A stretch of 53,287 nucleotides of DNA, taken from Priestia iocasae (GTDB taxonomy: Bacteria; Bacillota; Bacilli; Bacillales; Bacillaceae_H). The DNA is taken from positions 1 through 53,287 of the forward strand of contig NZ_JAFBFC010000010.1 of NCBI RefSeq assembly GCF_016909075.1. Direction: 5' to 3'. Below, in pieces: positions 19,879 to 29,990 of this stretch; positions within the stretch are counted from its first letter, which is position 1, and every line of letters starts with the position of its first letter. A program made the position numbers and the translations under genes. Under the pieces are notes generated by a model. The model was not told the origin of the DNA and made no database searches. It saw only the letters and a program-made list of their open reading frames with translations.

Positions 19879-20373
19879 TTAGCCTCTTTTCGCTCCGCGT
19901 CCACCTCGTTTAGATTCAGTATGACGCTTCAGGGAAGATAAGCGATCTTCGCTATCTTTCAGAAAACGACTCATTTTTTGTTCAAATGTTTCTTTCGGGC
20001 GATATTCGTTGCTTCTGTTACGCGGTGGTCTTGAATCACGTGAGCGGTCTGGACGCCCACCTTGACGCGCTGGACGATCTGAACGTTCTGAACGTTCTGG
20101 ACGATCTGAACGTTCTGGACGTTCCGTGCGTTCTGGACGATCTTTCGCTTTCTTAATTGAAAGTCCAATCTTACCATCTTTTTCCACATTAATAACTTTA
20201 ACTTCTACTTCATCTCCAACCTTAAGATGATCGTTAATATCTTTCACGTAATTATCAGCAACTTCGCTAATGTGAACTAAGCCTGTTGAGCCTTCTGGCA
20301 GCTCCACAAATGCTCCAAAATTAGTAATACCTGTTACCTTTCCCTGTAACTTGCTGCCTACTTCAATTGACAT
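19879..20373 (-). CDS. yabR: S1-domain RNA-binding protein YabR (general stress protein 13 type)
   Basis: A 164-residue protein with one S1 RNA-binding domain (about 2-72: GSKLQGKVTGITNFGAFVEL, then GLVHISEVAD and GDEVEVKVINVE). A very basic, repetitive tail of Arg-Pro-Glu/Asp-Arg-Ser units follows (about 77-125) and ends GGRGAKRG. It probably binds RNA or the ribosome; the exact role is not established. The ATG 20371-20373 has GGAGGAG upstream; the longer reading frame to 20412 has no ribosome site. Confidence 0.92.
   Translation of the reverse strand: MSIEVGSKLQGKVTGITNFGAFVELPEGSTGLVHISEVADNYVKDINDHLKVGDEVEVKVINVEKDGKIGLSIKKAKDRPERTERPERSDRPERSERSDRPARQGGRPDRSRDSRPPRNRSNEYRPKETFEQKMSRFLKDSEDRLSSLKRHTESKRGGRGAKRG
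20070..20142 (-). repeat. tandem repeats inside yabR coding for Arg-Pro-Glu-Arg-Ser units
   Basis: Imperfect 9- and 18-bp units built on TCTGGACGATCTGAACGT recur across this stretch and encode the charged tail of YabR. Such repeats are prone to gain and loss of units. Confidence 0.75.
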
Positions 20374-20462
20374 AAAAAAAATGCTCCTCCTTAAAATGAT
20401 AAAAGAAATCAATTTATTATATTATACAAAAAGCAAAAATGCACTGTCAACGCGCCATGTTG

Positions 20463-20825
20463 TTAGTCACTTTTTATATTGAAGATAATTTCTCCTTCTT
20501 CTGAAAGAAAATAATCTCTTCTTGCAATTTTTTTGATGTATTCTTCATCATTCAATTTCACAATTTCATCTTCTAACTGCTTTTGCTTTGACTCTAGCTT
20601 TGTTAACTGTTGCTCCAGCTTTTCTTTTTCTAACTGCTTATCTTCAATCGTCGATGCTTGTGTAATAATTGTTGAAACCATCGCAATTGAAATGATAAAT
20701 GCTACAATACCAAAGACAGTGAGACGTCTTACGAGACCGACACGTCTTTTATGCACATTCTTTTTTTTCAGCTCTTGTTCAGTCATATAGTCCGAGTTCA
20801 GTTTCGTCACTTTCTCATCTTGCAT
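20463..20825 (-). CDS. divIC: cell-division protein DivIC (septum formation initiator family)
   Basis: A bitopic divisome protein that acts with FtsL and DivIB outside the membrane. The 120 residues show a basic cytoplasmic N-terminus, one membrane segment (about 34-56), then a Leu/Lys/Glu-rich coiled coil (about 60-95) and a short C-terminal tail with YIKKIARRDYFLSEEGEIIF. ATG 20823-20825 lies 6 nt after GGTG, better than the upstream in-frame GTG. It lies 12 bp after yabQ. Confidence 0.93.
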   Translation of the reverse strand: MQDEKVTKLNSDYMTEQELKKKNVHKRRVGLVRRLTVFGIVAFIISIAMVSTIITQASTIEDKQLEKEKLEQQLTKLESKQKQLEDEIVKLNDEEYIKKIARRDYFLSEEGEIIFNIKSD

Positions 20826-20837
20826 GGCACTCACCTT

Positions 20838-21461
20838 TTACTCATCCCCCTTATTCTTAAAAGATTTTATCCATGCGACAACTCTCTGTTTCGTATTCTT
20901 TATTTTCTTCTGAAAACCTTCTATATACTTCCAGATATGACGAAAGAATTTTTTGACACGACCAGGCATCATTCTCCAAATTAACAAGCTTACCCACTTA
21001 AAAGGAGTAAATACTACTTTCATCATGACCTTTAACGTCGAAATAAGTAATTTATACAAGGCAATTACACAAAGAATAATCACATGAAGGAGCCACCGAA
21101 TAGGCTTGACCAAAAATACATTAAATAGAGATAAAATAAAACGATACAACCTTACAAAGATTGATACTAGTAATTGAAGGACCTTCAAATATAGTTGTTT
21201 GAATAGACTTTGATACGCAGCAAATCCACATAATAGTGCTAAAAATGCATAAAAGCGTAGCTCTCCTTCGTTCACTTGAAACAACACATAAAAAATACAT
21301 AATGATTGCAAAATCCAAAATAAAAAATCATTGATAAACGTTAACCAATGAGCAATTTTAGAGCGATTAAAAAAGTAACGATACGTATCGAGGGCAGCTC
21401 CTAAATAGCTGCCCATTGAAATCATTGCAATCATTGTATAAAATTGGATATTTAAACTCAT
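20838..21461 (-). CDS. yabQ: spore cortex biosynthesis protein YabQ
   Basis: A 207-residue integral membrane protein needed for cortex formation in B. subtilis. It has about four hydrophobic segments in the N-terminal two thirds (about 5-25, 38-60, 68-85, 120-140) and a basic, amphipathic C-terminus (VKKFFRHIWKYIEGFQKKIKN). It overlaps the yabP stop by 4 bp. It belongs to the mother-cell (sigma-E) group in B. subtilis; no clear sigma-E promoter could be fixed here. Confidence 0.9.
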   Translation of the reverse strand: MSLNIQFYTMIAMISMGSYLGAALDTYRYFFNRSKIAHWLTFINDFLFWILQSLCIFYVLFQVNEGELRFYAFLALLCGFAAYQSLFKQLYLKVLQLLVSIFVRLYRFILSLFNVFLVKPIRWLLHVIILCVIALYKLLISTLKVMMKVVFTPFKWVSLLIWRMMPGRVKKFFRHIWKYIEGFQKKIKNTKQRVVAWIKSFKNKGDE

Positions 21462-21763
21462 CGGAACAACTTGCTAAAGAATCCTTTAGCTTTCTCCGAT
21501 TGTTGTTCATCTAAATAAACTATATCAAAAATTTTGCCTTTAATCGATACAATTCCCTTTTCAACATCCAAATTTTTCATTTGAAGGTTTTGACCTCTTA
21601 CCGATAAAAAGCCCATAACCGTCTCTAACAAAAATTCTTCGTTATCAAAGCTCTCTACTTGCTTAACTCCTGTAATATCTAACAAACGACGACCCTTCAT
21701 CACCAAATCATGATTTGGCGTTTGGTCTTTATTGGCTGTTCCCATCTCATAATATTGACTCAT
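21458..21763 (-). CDS. yabP: spore coat/cortex-associated protein YabP (YabP/YqfC family)
   Basis: A 101-residue beta-rich protein. The family core LLDITGVKQVESFDNEEFLL, then GFLSVRGQNLQMKNLDVEKG, and the C-terminal AKGFFSKLFR are clear. It is required for sporulation in B. subtilis. ATG 21761-21763 follows GGGGG by 7 nt; upstream in-frame starts to 21784 lack a ribosome site. It is coupled to yabQ. Confidence 0.9.
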   Translation of the reverse strand: MSQYYEMGTANKDQTPNHDLVMKGRRLLDITGVKQVESFDNEEFLLETVMGFLSVRGQNLQMKNLDVEKGIVSIKGKIFDIVYLDEQQSEKAKGFFSKLFR

Positions 21764-21877
21764 TTTCATCCCCCATCTCATCAATCGAGAACGTTCATAT
21801 AGCTCTCATATTATCTTGTTTAAACATATGAGGGAGAAAATTATTTTAGAACAAGCCTACTTTCTAGAAAGTAATAA

Positions 21878-22141
21878 CTATTCTGCCGTCACTCTTTCCT
21901 CTTTTACAACAGAATACAGGTTGTTTGCTTCTTCTTTTTTAGCTGTTTCTTTTAACGATTCCACTTTCACTGTTACCACTTTCGTTCCGAATTGGATAGC
22001 AAGTTCATCTCCTTCTTTCAAGATAGAGCTTGCTTTAGCGACTGTTCCATTAATGGTGATTCGACCTTGGTCTGCCACTTCCTTTGCTAATGTACGACGT
22101 TTGATTAAACGAGATACTTTTAAAAACTTATCTAGCCTCAC
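21878..22141 (-). CDS. rqcP: S4-domain ribosome quality-control factor RqcP
   Basis: An 87-residue S4 RNA-binding protein (MRLDKFLKVSRLIKRRTLAKEVADQGRI begins the domain). In B. subtilis RqcP (YabO) works with RqcH on stalled 50S subunits during alanine-tail synthesis. The start is GTG 22139-22141, preceded by a GGGGG tract. It lies 21 bp after yabN. Confidence 0.92.
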   Translation of the reverse strand: MRLDKFLKVSRLIKRRTLAKEVADQGRITINGTVAKASSILKEGDELAIQFGTKVVTVKVESLKETAKKEEANNLYSVVKEERVTAE

Positions 22142-22162
22142 TTCTTTTTCCCCCTTTTTTAA

Positions 22163-23620
22163 TTATAAACCTTGTTTTTTTGCATCGTTCCAAAATGTAT
22201 CTAACTGTTCTAACGTAAAAGCTGAAAATGGTTTACCCGTTTCATTTACTTGATTTTCAATGTATTGAAAACGCCTTGAAAACTTGTGGTTCGTTTGAGC
22301 AAGAGCTGACTCTGAATCCACCTTATAATAGCGAGCAACATTCACAAGTGCAAATAAAATGTCACCAAATTCATCACTTAGCTTATTCTCATTATTTGAT
22401 ACTTGAACCTCATCTTTAAATTCTCTTATTTCTTCAAACACTTTGTCCCACATCGGTTCAACATGATCCCAGTCAAAGCCTACTTTTGCCGCTTCTTTTT
22501 GATATTGATGAGCCTTCATCAAGCTTGTTGCTGAGTTAGGCACACGATCTAATATCGATTCCGTACGTTCTCCTTTTTCTTCTTGCTTAATTTCGTTCCA
22601 ATTTTGAACAACTTCTTCAGCATTTTCTACATTCACATCACTAAACACATGAGGATGCCTTCTCACCATTTTACTTGATAACTCTCTAATCACATCGTCG
22701 ATGGAGAACATTCCATCATCTTCTCCTATTTGTGCATGAAGCATAACTTGAAGTAACACATCTCCGAGCTCTTCTACAATATGATCGTCATCTTCGTTAT
22801 CAATTGCCTCTAAAAGTTCATATGCTTCCTCAAGTAAATACTTTTTGAGAGAAGTATGGGTTTGCTTTTTATCCCACGGACAGCCATTCGGTCCTCTCAA
22901 TGTTGCAATAATGTGTCGCAACGACTCAAACTGATGGTAAAGCGGTTCACTCTCTACAACAGGCGGAACATAAACGGTCGTTAAGTTGCTCAAGGTAACC
23001 TCGCGATCCAACTCATAAAGCTTTACCTTTTTAATGACTTCTAGCGCACTTCCAGCCGCTGTTACAATATAAACTGGGTACTCATCTGGTAAGTGTTCCA
23101 TTAACGTTAACTTAACATCTGATGCAACAAATTGATCGTATACCTGTGAAATAAGCACATGCTGTGTTAGCTGTAGCTCCGCTCTGTTCATAGAAGTACC
23201 ATCGAGAAGTTGAAATCCTTCAATTGGATCTATTTTAAGCGCAGAAAAAATAGGATCTAAAAAGCTTTGTCCACCTTTTATCTCTACACGTATATCAGCT
23301 TCTTGTGCTTTTTCTAGCAATAGTTGTATCGTTCTTTCGGCTACAAGCGGGTGTCCAGGTACTGCATACACAATATCGTCATCCTGGCTGCACAAGTTTT
23401 CGACAATATGCTGATAAACCTCTTCAAATGAATCATGTTGTTCATAAATAGTATCAAATGATGTAAATAAAATACCTTCCTCTTCGAAATGAGACACCAC
23501 TGGATGCTCTTCTGTTCGTAAAAAGAGATTTTTTGCACCTTTTAATATTCGAAATATACCCAATGGAAGCTGTTCTAAATCTCCTGCTCCTAATCCAATG
23601 ACTGTAATTGTTTTGCTCAT
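22163..23620 (-). CDS. yabN: bifunctional tetrapyrrole methylase-like / MazG nucleoside-triphosphate pyrophosphohydrolase
   Basis: A 485-residue fusion. The N-terminal half (about 1-220) resembles SAM-dependent tetrapyrrole methylases (GLGAGDLEQLP, VYAVPGHPLVAERT). The C-terminal part holds MazG domains with the metal-binding EEAYELLEAIDNEDDDHIVEELGD near 265-288. MazG hydrolyses nucleoside triphosphates for pool cleaning; the substrate of the methylase half is unknown. It overlaps the end of yabM by 4 bp. Confidence 0.94.
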   Translation of the reverse strand: MSKTITVIGLGAGDLEQLPLGIFRILKGAKNLFLRTEEHPVVSHFEEEGILFTSFDTIYEQHDSFEEVYQHIVENLCSQDDDIVYAVPGHPLVAERTIQLLLEKAQEADIRVEIKGGQSFLDPIFSALKIDPIEGFQLLDGTSMNRAELQLTQHVLISQVYDQFVASDVKLTLMEHLPDEYPVYIVTAAGSALEVIKKVKLYELDREVTLSNLTTVYVPPVVESEPLYHQFESLRHIIATLRGPNGCPWDKKQTHTSLKKYLLEEAYELLEAIDNEDDDHIVEELGDVLLQVMLHAQIGEDDGMFSIDDVIRELSSKMVRRHPHVFSDVNVENAEEVVQNWNEIKQEEKGERTESILDRVPNSATSLMKAHQYQKEAAKVGFDWDHVEPMWDKVFEEIREFKDEVQVSNNENKLSDEFGDILFALVNVARYYKVDSESALAQTNHKFSRRFQYIENQVNETGKPFSAFTLEQLDTFWNDAKKQGL

Positions 23621-25242
23621 TTTTTATCACCTTTGTTTTTATTTTTTTCTATATACTTAGCTACTTTATCTCCAAGCGGAATATCTAATAATTCGTTTAG
23701 CGTAAAGACACCATTTCTTAAAATAAGATAAATGTAAAGTACACCACCTAAACACACTGCGCTTAATGCTTGACTACTATAAAAGGTAGTGTGACGATTA
23801 TTAGCCTCTACTAAGGAGTATGCGCCTAGTTCATACAATTTAAGAACCACTAACATGACACACGCAGCCATGAGAATACTACCTATACTTTTTCCACCGA
23901 TCATGCTCATTCTAATTTTCAAGCGTAAATAAAGCGTGTTTACACCAGCAATAAATGCAAAACTTAAAACAGATGCAATTGCTGCTCCTTCTGTTTCATA
24001 AACAGCAATCAATGCTATATTCAAAACATATTTTAATACAAGACCTCCTAATACCGCCAAAGCAGGCACATACATATATCCCATACCATGTAAAATGGCT
24101 GCCGTTGTAGCAGATAAGGTAGTGAATACAATGAGCAAGCTTAAGATTTGTAATGTATCTGTGCCTTTGATATCTCCATACAGCATAGCGTTTGTCGATT
24201 GCATGATTCCTACTAATCCCATTGCAGCCCCTATTCCGACTACAAGTGAAAGCTTTAAAGACAAGCGGCTCTTTTCCCTCATGAGTTTTTGATCTCTGTT
24301 TGAAACTGCAGATGAAATAACAGGAACTAAAGCTAACGAGAAGGCCGTACCGACTACCGTACCAAGCTGAATCAGTGGTAATCCTCGATCATATGTACCT
24401 TTCATTATTTTCGCTTTTAATTCACCCGTTCCTTCTAAGACTAATTGAGAAAAAAGAGTAAAGGAGTCTACAAGCTGAATAAATAAAAGACCCATACCAC
24501 TTAAACAAATAAGACTTCCTTGCAATGCTACTTTTTTTAAAACCGCGCTTACTTCGTCTGTTATCTGATATTGACCTCGTATCGGTAATCTTTTTTTATG
24601 CTTTAGTAAAAAGGCACCTAATACAAATAAGGATGTGATTGCACCCGTAATAGAACCAAAAATAGCCCCTGCCCCTGCTACATAAAGATCATAGCCTTGA
24701 TGAAGCAATAAAAAAGAGAGCAGTAAAATGGTCCCCACTCGAACCATTTGTTCTGCAACTTGTGAAAGTGCAGTAGGCACCATATTATTAATCCCTTGAT
24801 AATAACCACGAATGACTGCTAGAAATGGGATAAATAAAAAGGAGAGAGAAATGATTTGAATGAGGGGTGTTAATTTATCATCACCCATCCAACTTGCAAT
24901 TTGCTCAGCAAATAGATATTGAAGAGCAAAGAAGAGGCCATTCATTAAAGATAACAGCATAAATGATGTACGTAAAATTAAGGAAATGACTCGCTTATTG
25001 TGCCTATTTTCCGCTATTAACTTAGAAATGATAACCGGAAAACCATATGTACCTAACAATAAAGAAATCCCATAAAGAGGATAAACTTGTTGGTAAATAT
25101 AAAACCCTACATCACCGGCAATATAGTGATAAGGAATTCGATAGCTTGCACTCAGAACTTTTGTAAATAATCCAGCAAGTGTTAGAATGAGCGCTCCATT
25201 TAATATTGATTGAACATGACTGTTCTTGACCTCTTTATTCAT
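23617..25242 (-). CDS. yabM: polysaccharide/lipid II flippase-family membrane protein YabM (SpoVB/MurJ-like)
   Basis: A member of the MOP exporter superfamily (MATE-like/MurJ/SpoVB), 541 residues with about 14 hydrophobic segments. It opens with SILNGALILTLAGLFTKVLSA and has RIPYHYIAGDVGFYIYQQVYPLY near 35-55. It probably moves a lipid-linked glycan across the membrane, but the substrate is not known. ATG 25240-25242 lies 7 nt after AGGTG; an in-frame GTG at 25251 overlaps that site. An unusual promoter lies 130 bp upstream. Confidence 0.9.
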   Translation of the reverse strand: MNKEVKNSHVQSILNGALILTLAGLFTKVLSASYRIPYHYIAGDVGFYIYQQVYPLYGISLLLGTYGFPVIISKLIAENRHNKRVISLILRTSFMLLSLMNGLFFALQYLFAEQIASWMGDDKLTPLIQIISLSFLFIPFLAVIRGYYQGINNMVPTALSQVAEQMVRVGTILLLSFLLLHQGYDLYVAGAGAIFGSITGAITSLFVLGAFLLKHKKRLPIRGQYQITDEVSAVLKKVALQGSLICLSGMGLLFIQLVDSFTLFSQLVLEGTGELKAKIMKGTYDRGLPLIQLGTVVGTAFSLALVPVISSAVSNRDQKLMREKSRLSLKLSLVVGIGAAMGLVGIMQSTNAMLYGDIKGTDTLQILSLLIVFTTLSATTAAILHGMGYMYVPALAVLGGLVLKYVLNIALIAVYETEGAAIASVLSFAFIAGVNTLYLRLKIRMSMIGGKSIGSILMAACVMLVVLKLYELGAYSLVEANNRHTTFYSSQALSAVCLGGVLYIYLILRNGVFTLNELLDIPLGDKVAKYIEKNKNKGDKK

Positions 25243-25371
25243 GATGAACACCTTTCAAAATTAAAGACACCTTCTAGTTATCATTCATCTAATCTGCACA
25301 TTTATAGAGAAGAGTCTTTGGCTGTTTATGTTCTCCTACAACACTGCACTTTTCTATAAATTGCTACATGT

Positions 25372-25405
25372 ATTATATCACGACTCTATACGAGTCTTTT
25401 GACAA
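25372..25405 (-). promoter_or_regulatory. candidate yabM operon promoter with 22-bp spacer
   Basis: On the minus strand TTGTCA (25400-25405) and an extended -10 TGATATAAT (TATAAT 25372-25377) are 22 bp apart. The spacer contains the inverted repeat GACTC-GTATA-GAGTC. TTGTCAAAA across the -35 matches a Spo0A box at 8 of 9 positions. Confidence 0.5.
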
Positions 25406-25420
25406 TTAAAGATAACAAGT

Positions 25421-25450
25421 AAAAAAGGTAGCAAGTTTGCTACCTTTTTT
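25421..25450 (-). terminator. spoVT terminator
   Basis: AAAAAAGGTAGCAA and TTGCTACCTTTTTT form a perfect 14-bp stem around 2 bases, ending in six T. It separates spoVT from the yabM promoter. Confidence 0.92.
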
Positions 25451-25472
25451 GTTCCTACATATAATGGTTGTA

Positions 25473-26009
25473 TTATTGCTCCATTTGACGAGATAAAAAG
25501 CCAGCAGCTGTTTCCACAGCCTTATGTTCTACCTCTGTGACAGACTTATCTTTTGAGAAGATCACAACAGCGCCAATTGGATCACCATTTGCTACAATTG
25601 GACCAATGGTGTAAGATGCGACAGTCTCTTCTTGTCCATCAATAAACTCAATTTTCTTTTCATCTTTCACTAAAACAGAACTACGACTTTCCATCGTTGT
25701 TTCAACAAGTTGGCTAATGTTTTTATTCAAATACTCTTTTTTAGAGCTTCCTGCTACAGAGATATAGACATCTCGATCACAGATTAAAACAGGGTGCCCT
25801 AAGCTGTCATATAAAGCTTCTGCATATTCTTTCGCAAAGTCACTAAGCTCACTAATTGGAGAATATTTTTTTAAGATAACTTCTCCATCTCGATCTACGA
25901 AGATTTCTAGTGGGTCTCCTTCACGAATCCTTAAAGTTCTGCGGATTTCTTTCGGAATTACAACCCGCCCTAAATCATCAATTCGACGAACAATACCTGT
26001 TGCTTTCAT
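25473..26009 (-). CDS. spoVT: stage V sporulation transcription factor SpoVT
   Basis: It modulates sigma-G-dependent genes in the forespore. The 178 residues comprise an AbrB-type swapped-hairpin DNA-binding domain (1-50: KATGIVRRIDDLGRVVIPKE, EGDPLEIFVD) and a C-terminal GAF-like domain (about 55-178). The N-terminal domain is clearly paralogous to abrB in this window. The start ATG has GAGAGG upstream. It lies alone between a terminator and a 375-bp gap; a sigma-G promoter could not be fixed with confidence. Confidence 0.97.
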   Translation of the reverse strand: MKATGIVRRIDDLGRVVIPKEIRRTLRIREGDPLEIFVDRDGEVILKKYSPISELSDFAKEYAEALYDSLGHPVLICDRDVYISVAGSSKKEYLNKNISQLVETTMESRSSVLVKDEKKIEFIDGQEETVASYTIGPIVANGDPIGAVVIFSKDKSVTEVEHKAVETAAGFLSRQMEQ

Positions 26010-26384
26010 TCATTGAAGCCTCTCTTTCATCTGATGATTAAATGTATTTGGTGACTCAGGATTTTTATCCTGTTTTTGAAGCTATCACCATTGTTGCAAT
26101 TAGTATCCGTCACAAAATAACTTCTATACACCAACCATATCATTTTTTGTTAAAAAGTACCCAATATCATATTGTTCTTCTTATTTTAAAAGTAAACTTA
26201 TCTACGTTGTGGTTAATTTTGGTTATTTGTTTCTCATTTACCCTCCACTTTTCTTTTATAAACATTTTTACTTGTCATAACTAAAACTTCTTTTTAAACA
26301 TAAAAACGCAGATGCTTTCTCCTATACAACTAAACATGCGCTAGTTGATAAGTAAACATCCACGTTCTATGTGATGATTGTTTG
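26010..26384. other. intergenic region between mfd and spoVT
   Basis: 375 bp of AT-rich sequence. It contains nested inverted repeats: TGGTGA/TCACCA (26049-26090) enclosing CAGGAT-TTTT-ATCCTG (26057-26072), which on the plus strand is followed by five T. The spoVT promoter should be here, but no sigma-G match with correct spacing was found. No coding region is supported. Confidence 0.45.
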
Positions 26385-29300
26385 TTAACTTTTTACTTCT
26401 TCTCTTTTAATAGTAGATAACCCTTTTATCATTTCATACACAACGTTTAACCACTCGTTTTGCGAAACGCCTTTAATATTTAAAACAACTTTCACTTTCT
26501 TTCCTTCCATCCCTAAGCTTACCATCCGTCCAAATTGATTACCTAGCTGGAATAATTTTTGTCCATCGACATTTGAACTAGCTTGCTCAGATAAAAGAAT
26601 TGTTACTTGTTGCTTTGCTTGTACGATTGATTCAACTCGTTGCTCCTTCGCATGTACCTTTGTTCTTGCAACTCGGAACAGGTAATCTACCTCTTGTGGA
26701 TACTCACCGAATCGATCAATGATTTCATCTTGTAAGTCTTGAACATCTTCCAATGTTTCAATTCCTCTAAAGCGTTTATACAGCTCAATTTTTAAGCGAC
26801 CATCTGAGACATATTGGTCTGGAATATATGCATCAAGATCGAGGTTCACTTCTACATCGCTCAATTCCTTCGTATCATCGGTTCCTCTTCGTTCTTCAAT
26901 GGCTTCTTTTAACATTTGAGAATATAAATCAAACCCAACAGAGTCAATAAAGCCATGTTGCTGTGCACCAAGAAGGTTTCCTGCTCCACGAATGGATAAG
27001 TCACGCATCGCAATCTTAAATCCAGATCCTAGTTCTGTGAATTCTTTAATTGCCTGTAATCGTCTTTCCGCTACCTCAGTTAACACCTTATCTTTTCTAT
27101 ACGAAAAATATGCATAAGCCACTCGGTTAGAGCGACCTACACGACCACGTAATTGATACAACTGAGATAAGCCCATTTTATCTGCATCGTGAACAATGAG
27201 TGTATTTACATTAGGGATATCAACCCCTGTTTCAATAATGGTCGTACTAACCAACACATCGTATTCGCCTTCTAAAAAGCTTAAAATAACTGCCTCAAGC
27301 TCTGTTTCATTCATCTTACCATGCGCATACGTTACGCGCGCATCAGGCACTAGCATTGAAATCTCTTCTGCTTTTCGTTCAATATCTTCAACACGGTTAT
27401 ATAAGAAATAGATTTGTCCATCTCTTGCTAGTTCTCGTTCAATCGCTTCTCGAACAAGCACACCATTATATTCAACGACATACGTTTGAACAGGGAAACG
27501 ATTCTCTGGAGGCGTTTCAATAACAGATAAATCTCGCACACCAAGCATCGACATATGTAATGTTCGAGGAATTGGTGTAGCCGTTAATGTCAATACATCA
27601 ATGTTTGCTTTAAACTGCTTAATTTTCTCTTTATGAGTAACACCAAATCGTTGCTCTTCATCAATAATTAACAGACCGAGCTCTTTATAAACAATATCTT
27701 TTGAAAGAAGACGATGTGTACCGATTACAATGTCGACGGTACCGTTTTTCAGCCCCTTGATTGTTTCCTGTTGCTGTTTTCTCGTTCGGAAACGACTTAG
27801 TAGCCCAATGTTGATTGGATAATCTTGAAAGCGCTCACGAATCGTTTCAAAGTGTTGCTGAGCTAAGATTGTCGTTGGAACAAGAAAAGCAACCTGTTTT
27901 CCATCCGCAATGGCTTTGAATGCAGCTCGAATGGCTACTTCTGTCTTTCCATAACCAACATCTCCACACAACAGTCGATCCATTGGACGCTCTTTTTCCA
28001 TATCTTTTTTAATTTCATGGATGGAGCGAAGTTGATCCTCTGTTTCTTGATAAGGAAATGATGTTTCAAACTGACGCTGCATATCTCCATCTGGAGAAAA
28101 TGCGTATCCTTTACTCGCTTCACGCTCTGCATATAATTTTATTAAGTCATCTGCGATATCCTGAACAGAAGATTCTACTTTCCTCTTAACCTTCTTCCAA
28201 TCACTTCCACCTAATTTATAAACTTTTGGTTCTTTTCCTTCCGAGCCTACATACTTTTGAACTTGATCAATTTGTTCAACAGGGACATACAGTTTGTCAG
28301 TTCCCTCATACTTGATATGAATATAATCTTTATGATTTCCATTAATCTCTAATGTCTCAATTCCTAGATAACGACCGATACCATGGTTGATATGAACAAC
28401 ATAATCACCAACATTTAGCTCAGAATAGCTTTTAATTCGCTCTGCATTGGATAATTTCTGACGACGCTTTGTCTTCTTAATCCTCTTTCTAAAAAGCTCT
28501 TCCTCTGTTAATACCGCTATTTTTTGCATCGGCAATTCAAACCCAACATGAAGGTCTCCTTCAATGATTTGCACTTTACCAGGAATGAGCTCACTATCGG
28601 ATGACAGCATTGAAGATTCAATATCGTAATCAGCTAGTACTTTCTCTAATTTACTTACTCGCTCTTCGTTTGCACCTAGTACAACAATGGCATATTGACT
28701 CTTCACCCAACGGTCAATCTCATTTTTCAACAAATTCATCTGACCATAAAATTGCTGCATTTGTTTATAAGAGATGTTGACAATATTTTGTGGGTTTGTA
28801 TAGGAAACATGCTTTAAGAATAAAGACAAATAAATAATAGGATGACCAGCTTTTGCAATTAATGACGAAACTTTATGAGAAGGCACTACATCTCTTACAA
28901 TTTCACCATTTGCTAATAAATCTGTAATCCATTCAGCCTCTTCTTGATCTAGTTGTTCTGATGTCTCTTGAATACGTGTCATTTCATCAAATAAAATAAC
29001 GCCGTTTTCAGGTAGATAGTCTATTAAACTAGTAGGCATTTCATAAAACAGAGATAAATATTTGAACATGTTATCTAATAGGTGCCCTTGTTTTAACTGT
29101 TCAATTTCACCTTGAATTTTCTCTACTAACAATTCTTTTACTGCTTCATCTTTGACACTCTTCAACGTAGAAGCAAGATGCTTTTCAAGCGTAACAATCC
29201 CTTGCTCTATTTCCTTGTCTGTAAAAATCATTTCGCCTGCAGGGCTTATTTTGATTTCCTTTAATTGCTTATGTGAACGTTGATCTTCAATCGTAAACGT

Positions 29301-29915
29301 ACGAATGGAGTCCACTTCTGTGTCAAATAGTTCGATACGAACAGGGTATTCCTCGGTCAATGGATAGATATCAATAATGCCACCCCTAACACTGAACTCC
29401 CCTGGTGAATCAACCATTGAAGCACGCTCATAACCGAGTGACACTAATTGATGCAAATAAGATTCAACATCAATATCTTCTCCTACCTTAAATGACAGTT
29501 GACTTTGTTTCCAGCGTTGCTTTGGAGGTAATAGCTTACGCAAACCGGAAATAGGTGTAATCACAATCCCTTTGCCTTCATGGCTCCAATAATTCAACGC
29601 TTCAATTCTCTGAGCCTTTAGTTCCGGGCTCGCAATCCCTACCTCTGTCGCAATCAAATCGTTTACAGGATATAAAAATACACCACTGTTTGGTAGTAAG
29701 TTGGTTAAATCATCATAAATCTTTTGAGCTTGATATAAATTGTGGGTCACGACTAATAATGGTCGACCTTGTTTTTCATGTAGCGCTGCCATTAAAACGG
29801 AACGCGCGGATCCGGATATCCCTGCTACAAGTTGTTCTTTTAATCCTTCTTCGACACTTTGAATAATGGTTTTAATCTCTACGTTTTCGCGAAAATGTTT
29901 TTTAATCCCTAGCAA
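26385..29915 (-). CDS. mfd: transcription-repair coupling factor Mfd
   Basis: It removes RNA polymerase stalled at DNA lesions and recruits UvrA. The 1176 residues show the UvrB-like N-terminal domain with a degenerate ATP site (SGSARSVL near 40), the CarD-like RNAP-interacting domain (about 495-565: [21 protein letters not shown]) and the RecG-like helicase. Helicase motifs are [11 protein letters not shown] near 650, the DEEQ box in [20 protein letters not shown] and QLRGRVGRS. The TTG 29913-29915, 6 nt after AGGAGG, matches the family length (1177). An ATG 11 codons upstream precedes that site. Confidence 0.97.
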   Translation of the reverse strand: MLGIKKHFRENVEIKTIIQSVEEGLKEQLVAGISGSARSVLMAALHEKQGRPLLVVTHNLYQAQKIYDDLTNLLPNSGVFLYPVNDLIATEVGIASPELKAQRIEALNYWSHEGKGIVITPISGLRKLLPPKQRWKQSQLSFKVGEDIDVESYLHQLVSLGYERASMVDSPGEFSVRGGIIDIYPLTEEYPVRIELFDTEVDSIRTFTIEDQRSHKQLKEIKISPAGEMIFTDKEIEQGIVTLEKHLASTLKSVKDEAVKELLVEKIQGEIEQLKQGHLLDNMFKYLSLFYEMPTSLIDYLPENGVILFDEMTRIQETSEQLDQEEAEWITDLLANGEIVRDVVPSHKVSSLIAKAGHPIIYLSLFLKHVSYTNPQNIVNISYKQMQQFYGQMNLLKNEIDRWVKSQYAIVVLGANEERVSKLEKVLADYDIESSMLSSDSELIPGKVQIIEGDLHVGFELPMQKIAVLTEEELFRKRIKKTKRRQKLSNAERIKSYSELNVGDYVVHINHGIGRYLGIETLEINGNHKDYIHIKYEGTDKLYVPVEQIDQVQKYVGSEGKEPKVYKLGGSDWKKVKRKVESSVQDIADDLIKLYAEREASKGYAFSPDGDMQRQFETSFPYQETEDQLRSIHEIKKDMEKERPMDRLLCGDVGYGKTEVAIRAAFKAIADGKQVAFLVPTTILAQQHFETIRERFQDYPINIGLLSRFRTRKQQQETIKGLKNGTVDIVIGTHRLLSKDIVYKELGLLIIDEEQRFGVTHKEKIKQFKANIDVLTLTATPIPRTLHMSMLGVRDLSVIETPPENRFPVQTYVVEYNGVLVREAIERELARDGQIYFLYNRVEDIERKAEEISMLVPDARVTYAHGKMNETELEAVILSFLEGEYDVLVSTTIIETGVDIPNVNTLIVHDADKMGLSQLYQLRGRVGRSNRVAYAYFSYRKDKVLTEVAERRLQAIKEFTELGSGFKIAMRDLSIRGAGNLLGAQQHGFIDSVGFDLYSQMLKEAIEERRGTDDTKELSDVEVNLDLDAYIPDQYVSDGRLKIELYKRFRGIETLEDVQDLQDEIIDRFGEYPQEVDYLFRVARTKVHAKEQRVESIVQAKQQVTILLSEQASSNVDGQKLFQLGNQFGRMVSLGMEGKKVKVVLNIKGVSQNEWLNVVYEMIKGLSTIKREEVKS

Positions 29916-29990
29916 AGGATTCCCTCCTCTCATGCACATGTTGCACAACTATAAACAGAAAAATGCTTTGGCTCTAAGTACCAAAGCTCT

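Noticed and set aside
21785-21877. A sigma-E promoter upstream of yabP
   Set aside because: AT-rich motifs such as ATAATATG exist, but no -35/-10 pair with correct spacing to the sigma-E consensus was found.
26042-26284. Plus-strand open frame in the mfd-spoVT gap
   Set aside because: Hydrophobic but AT-driven composition, no ribosome site and no recognisable family.
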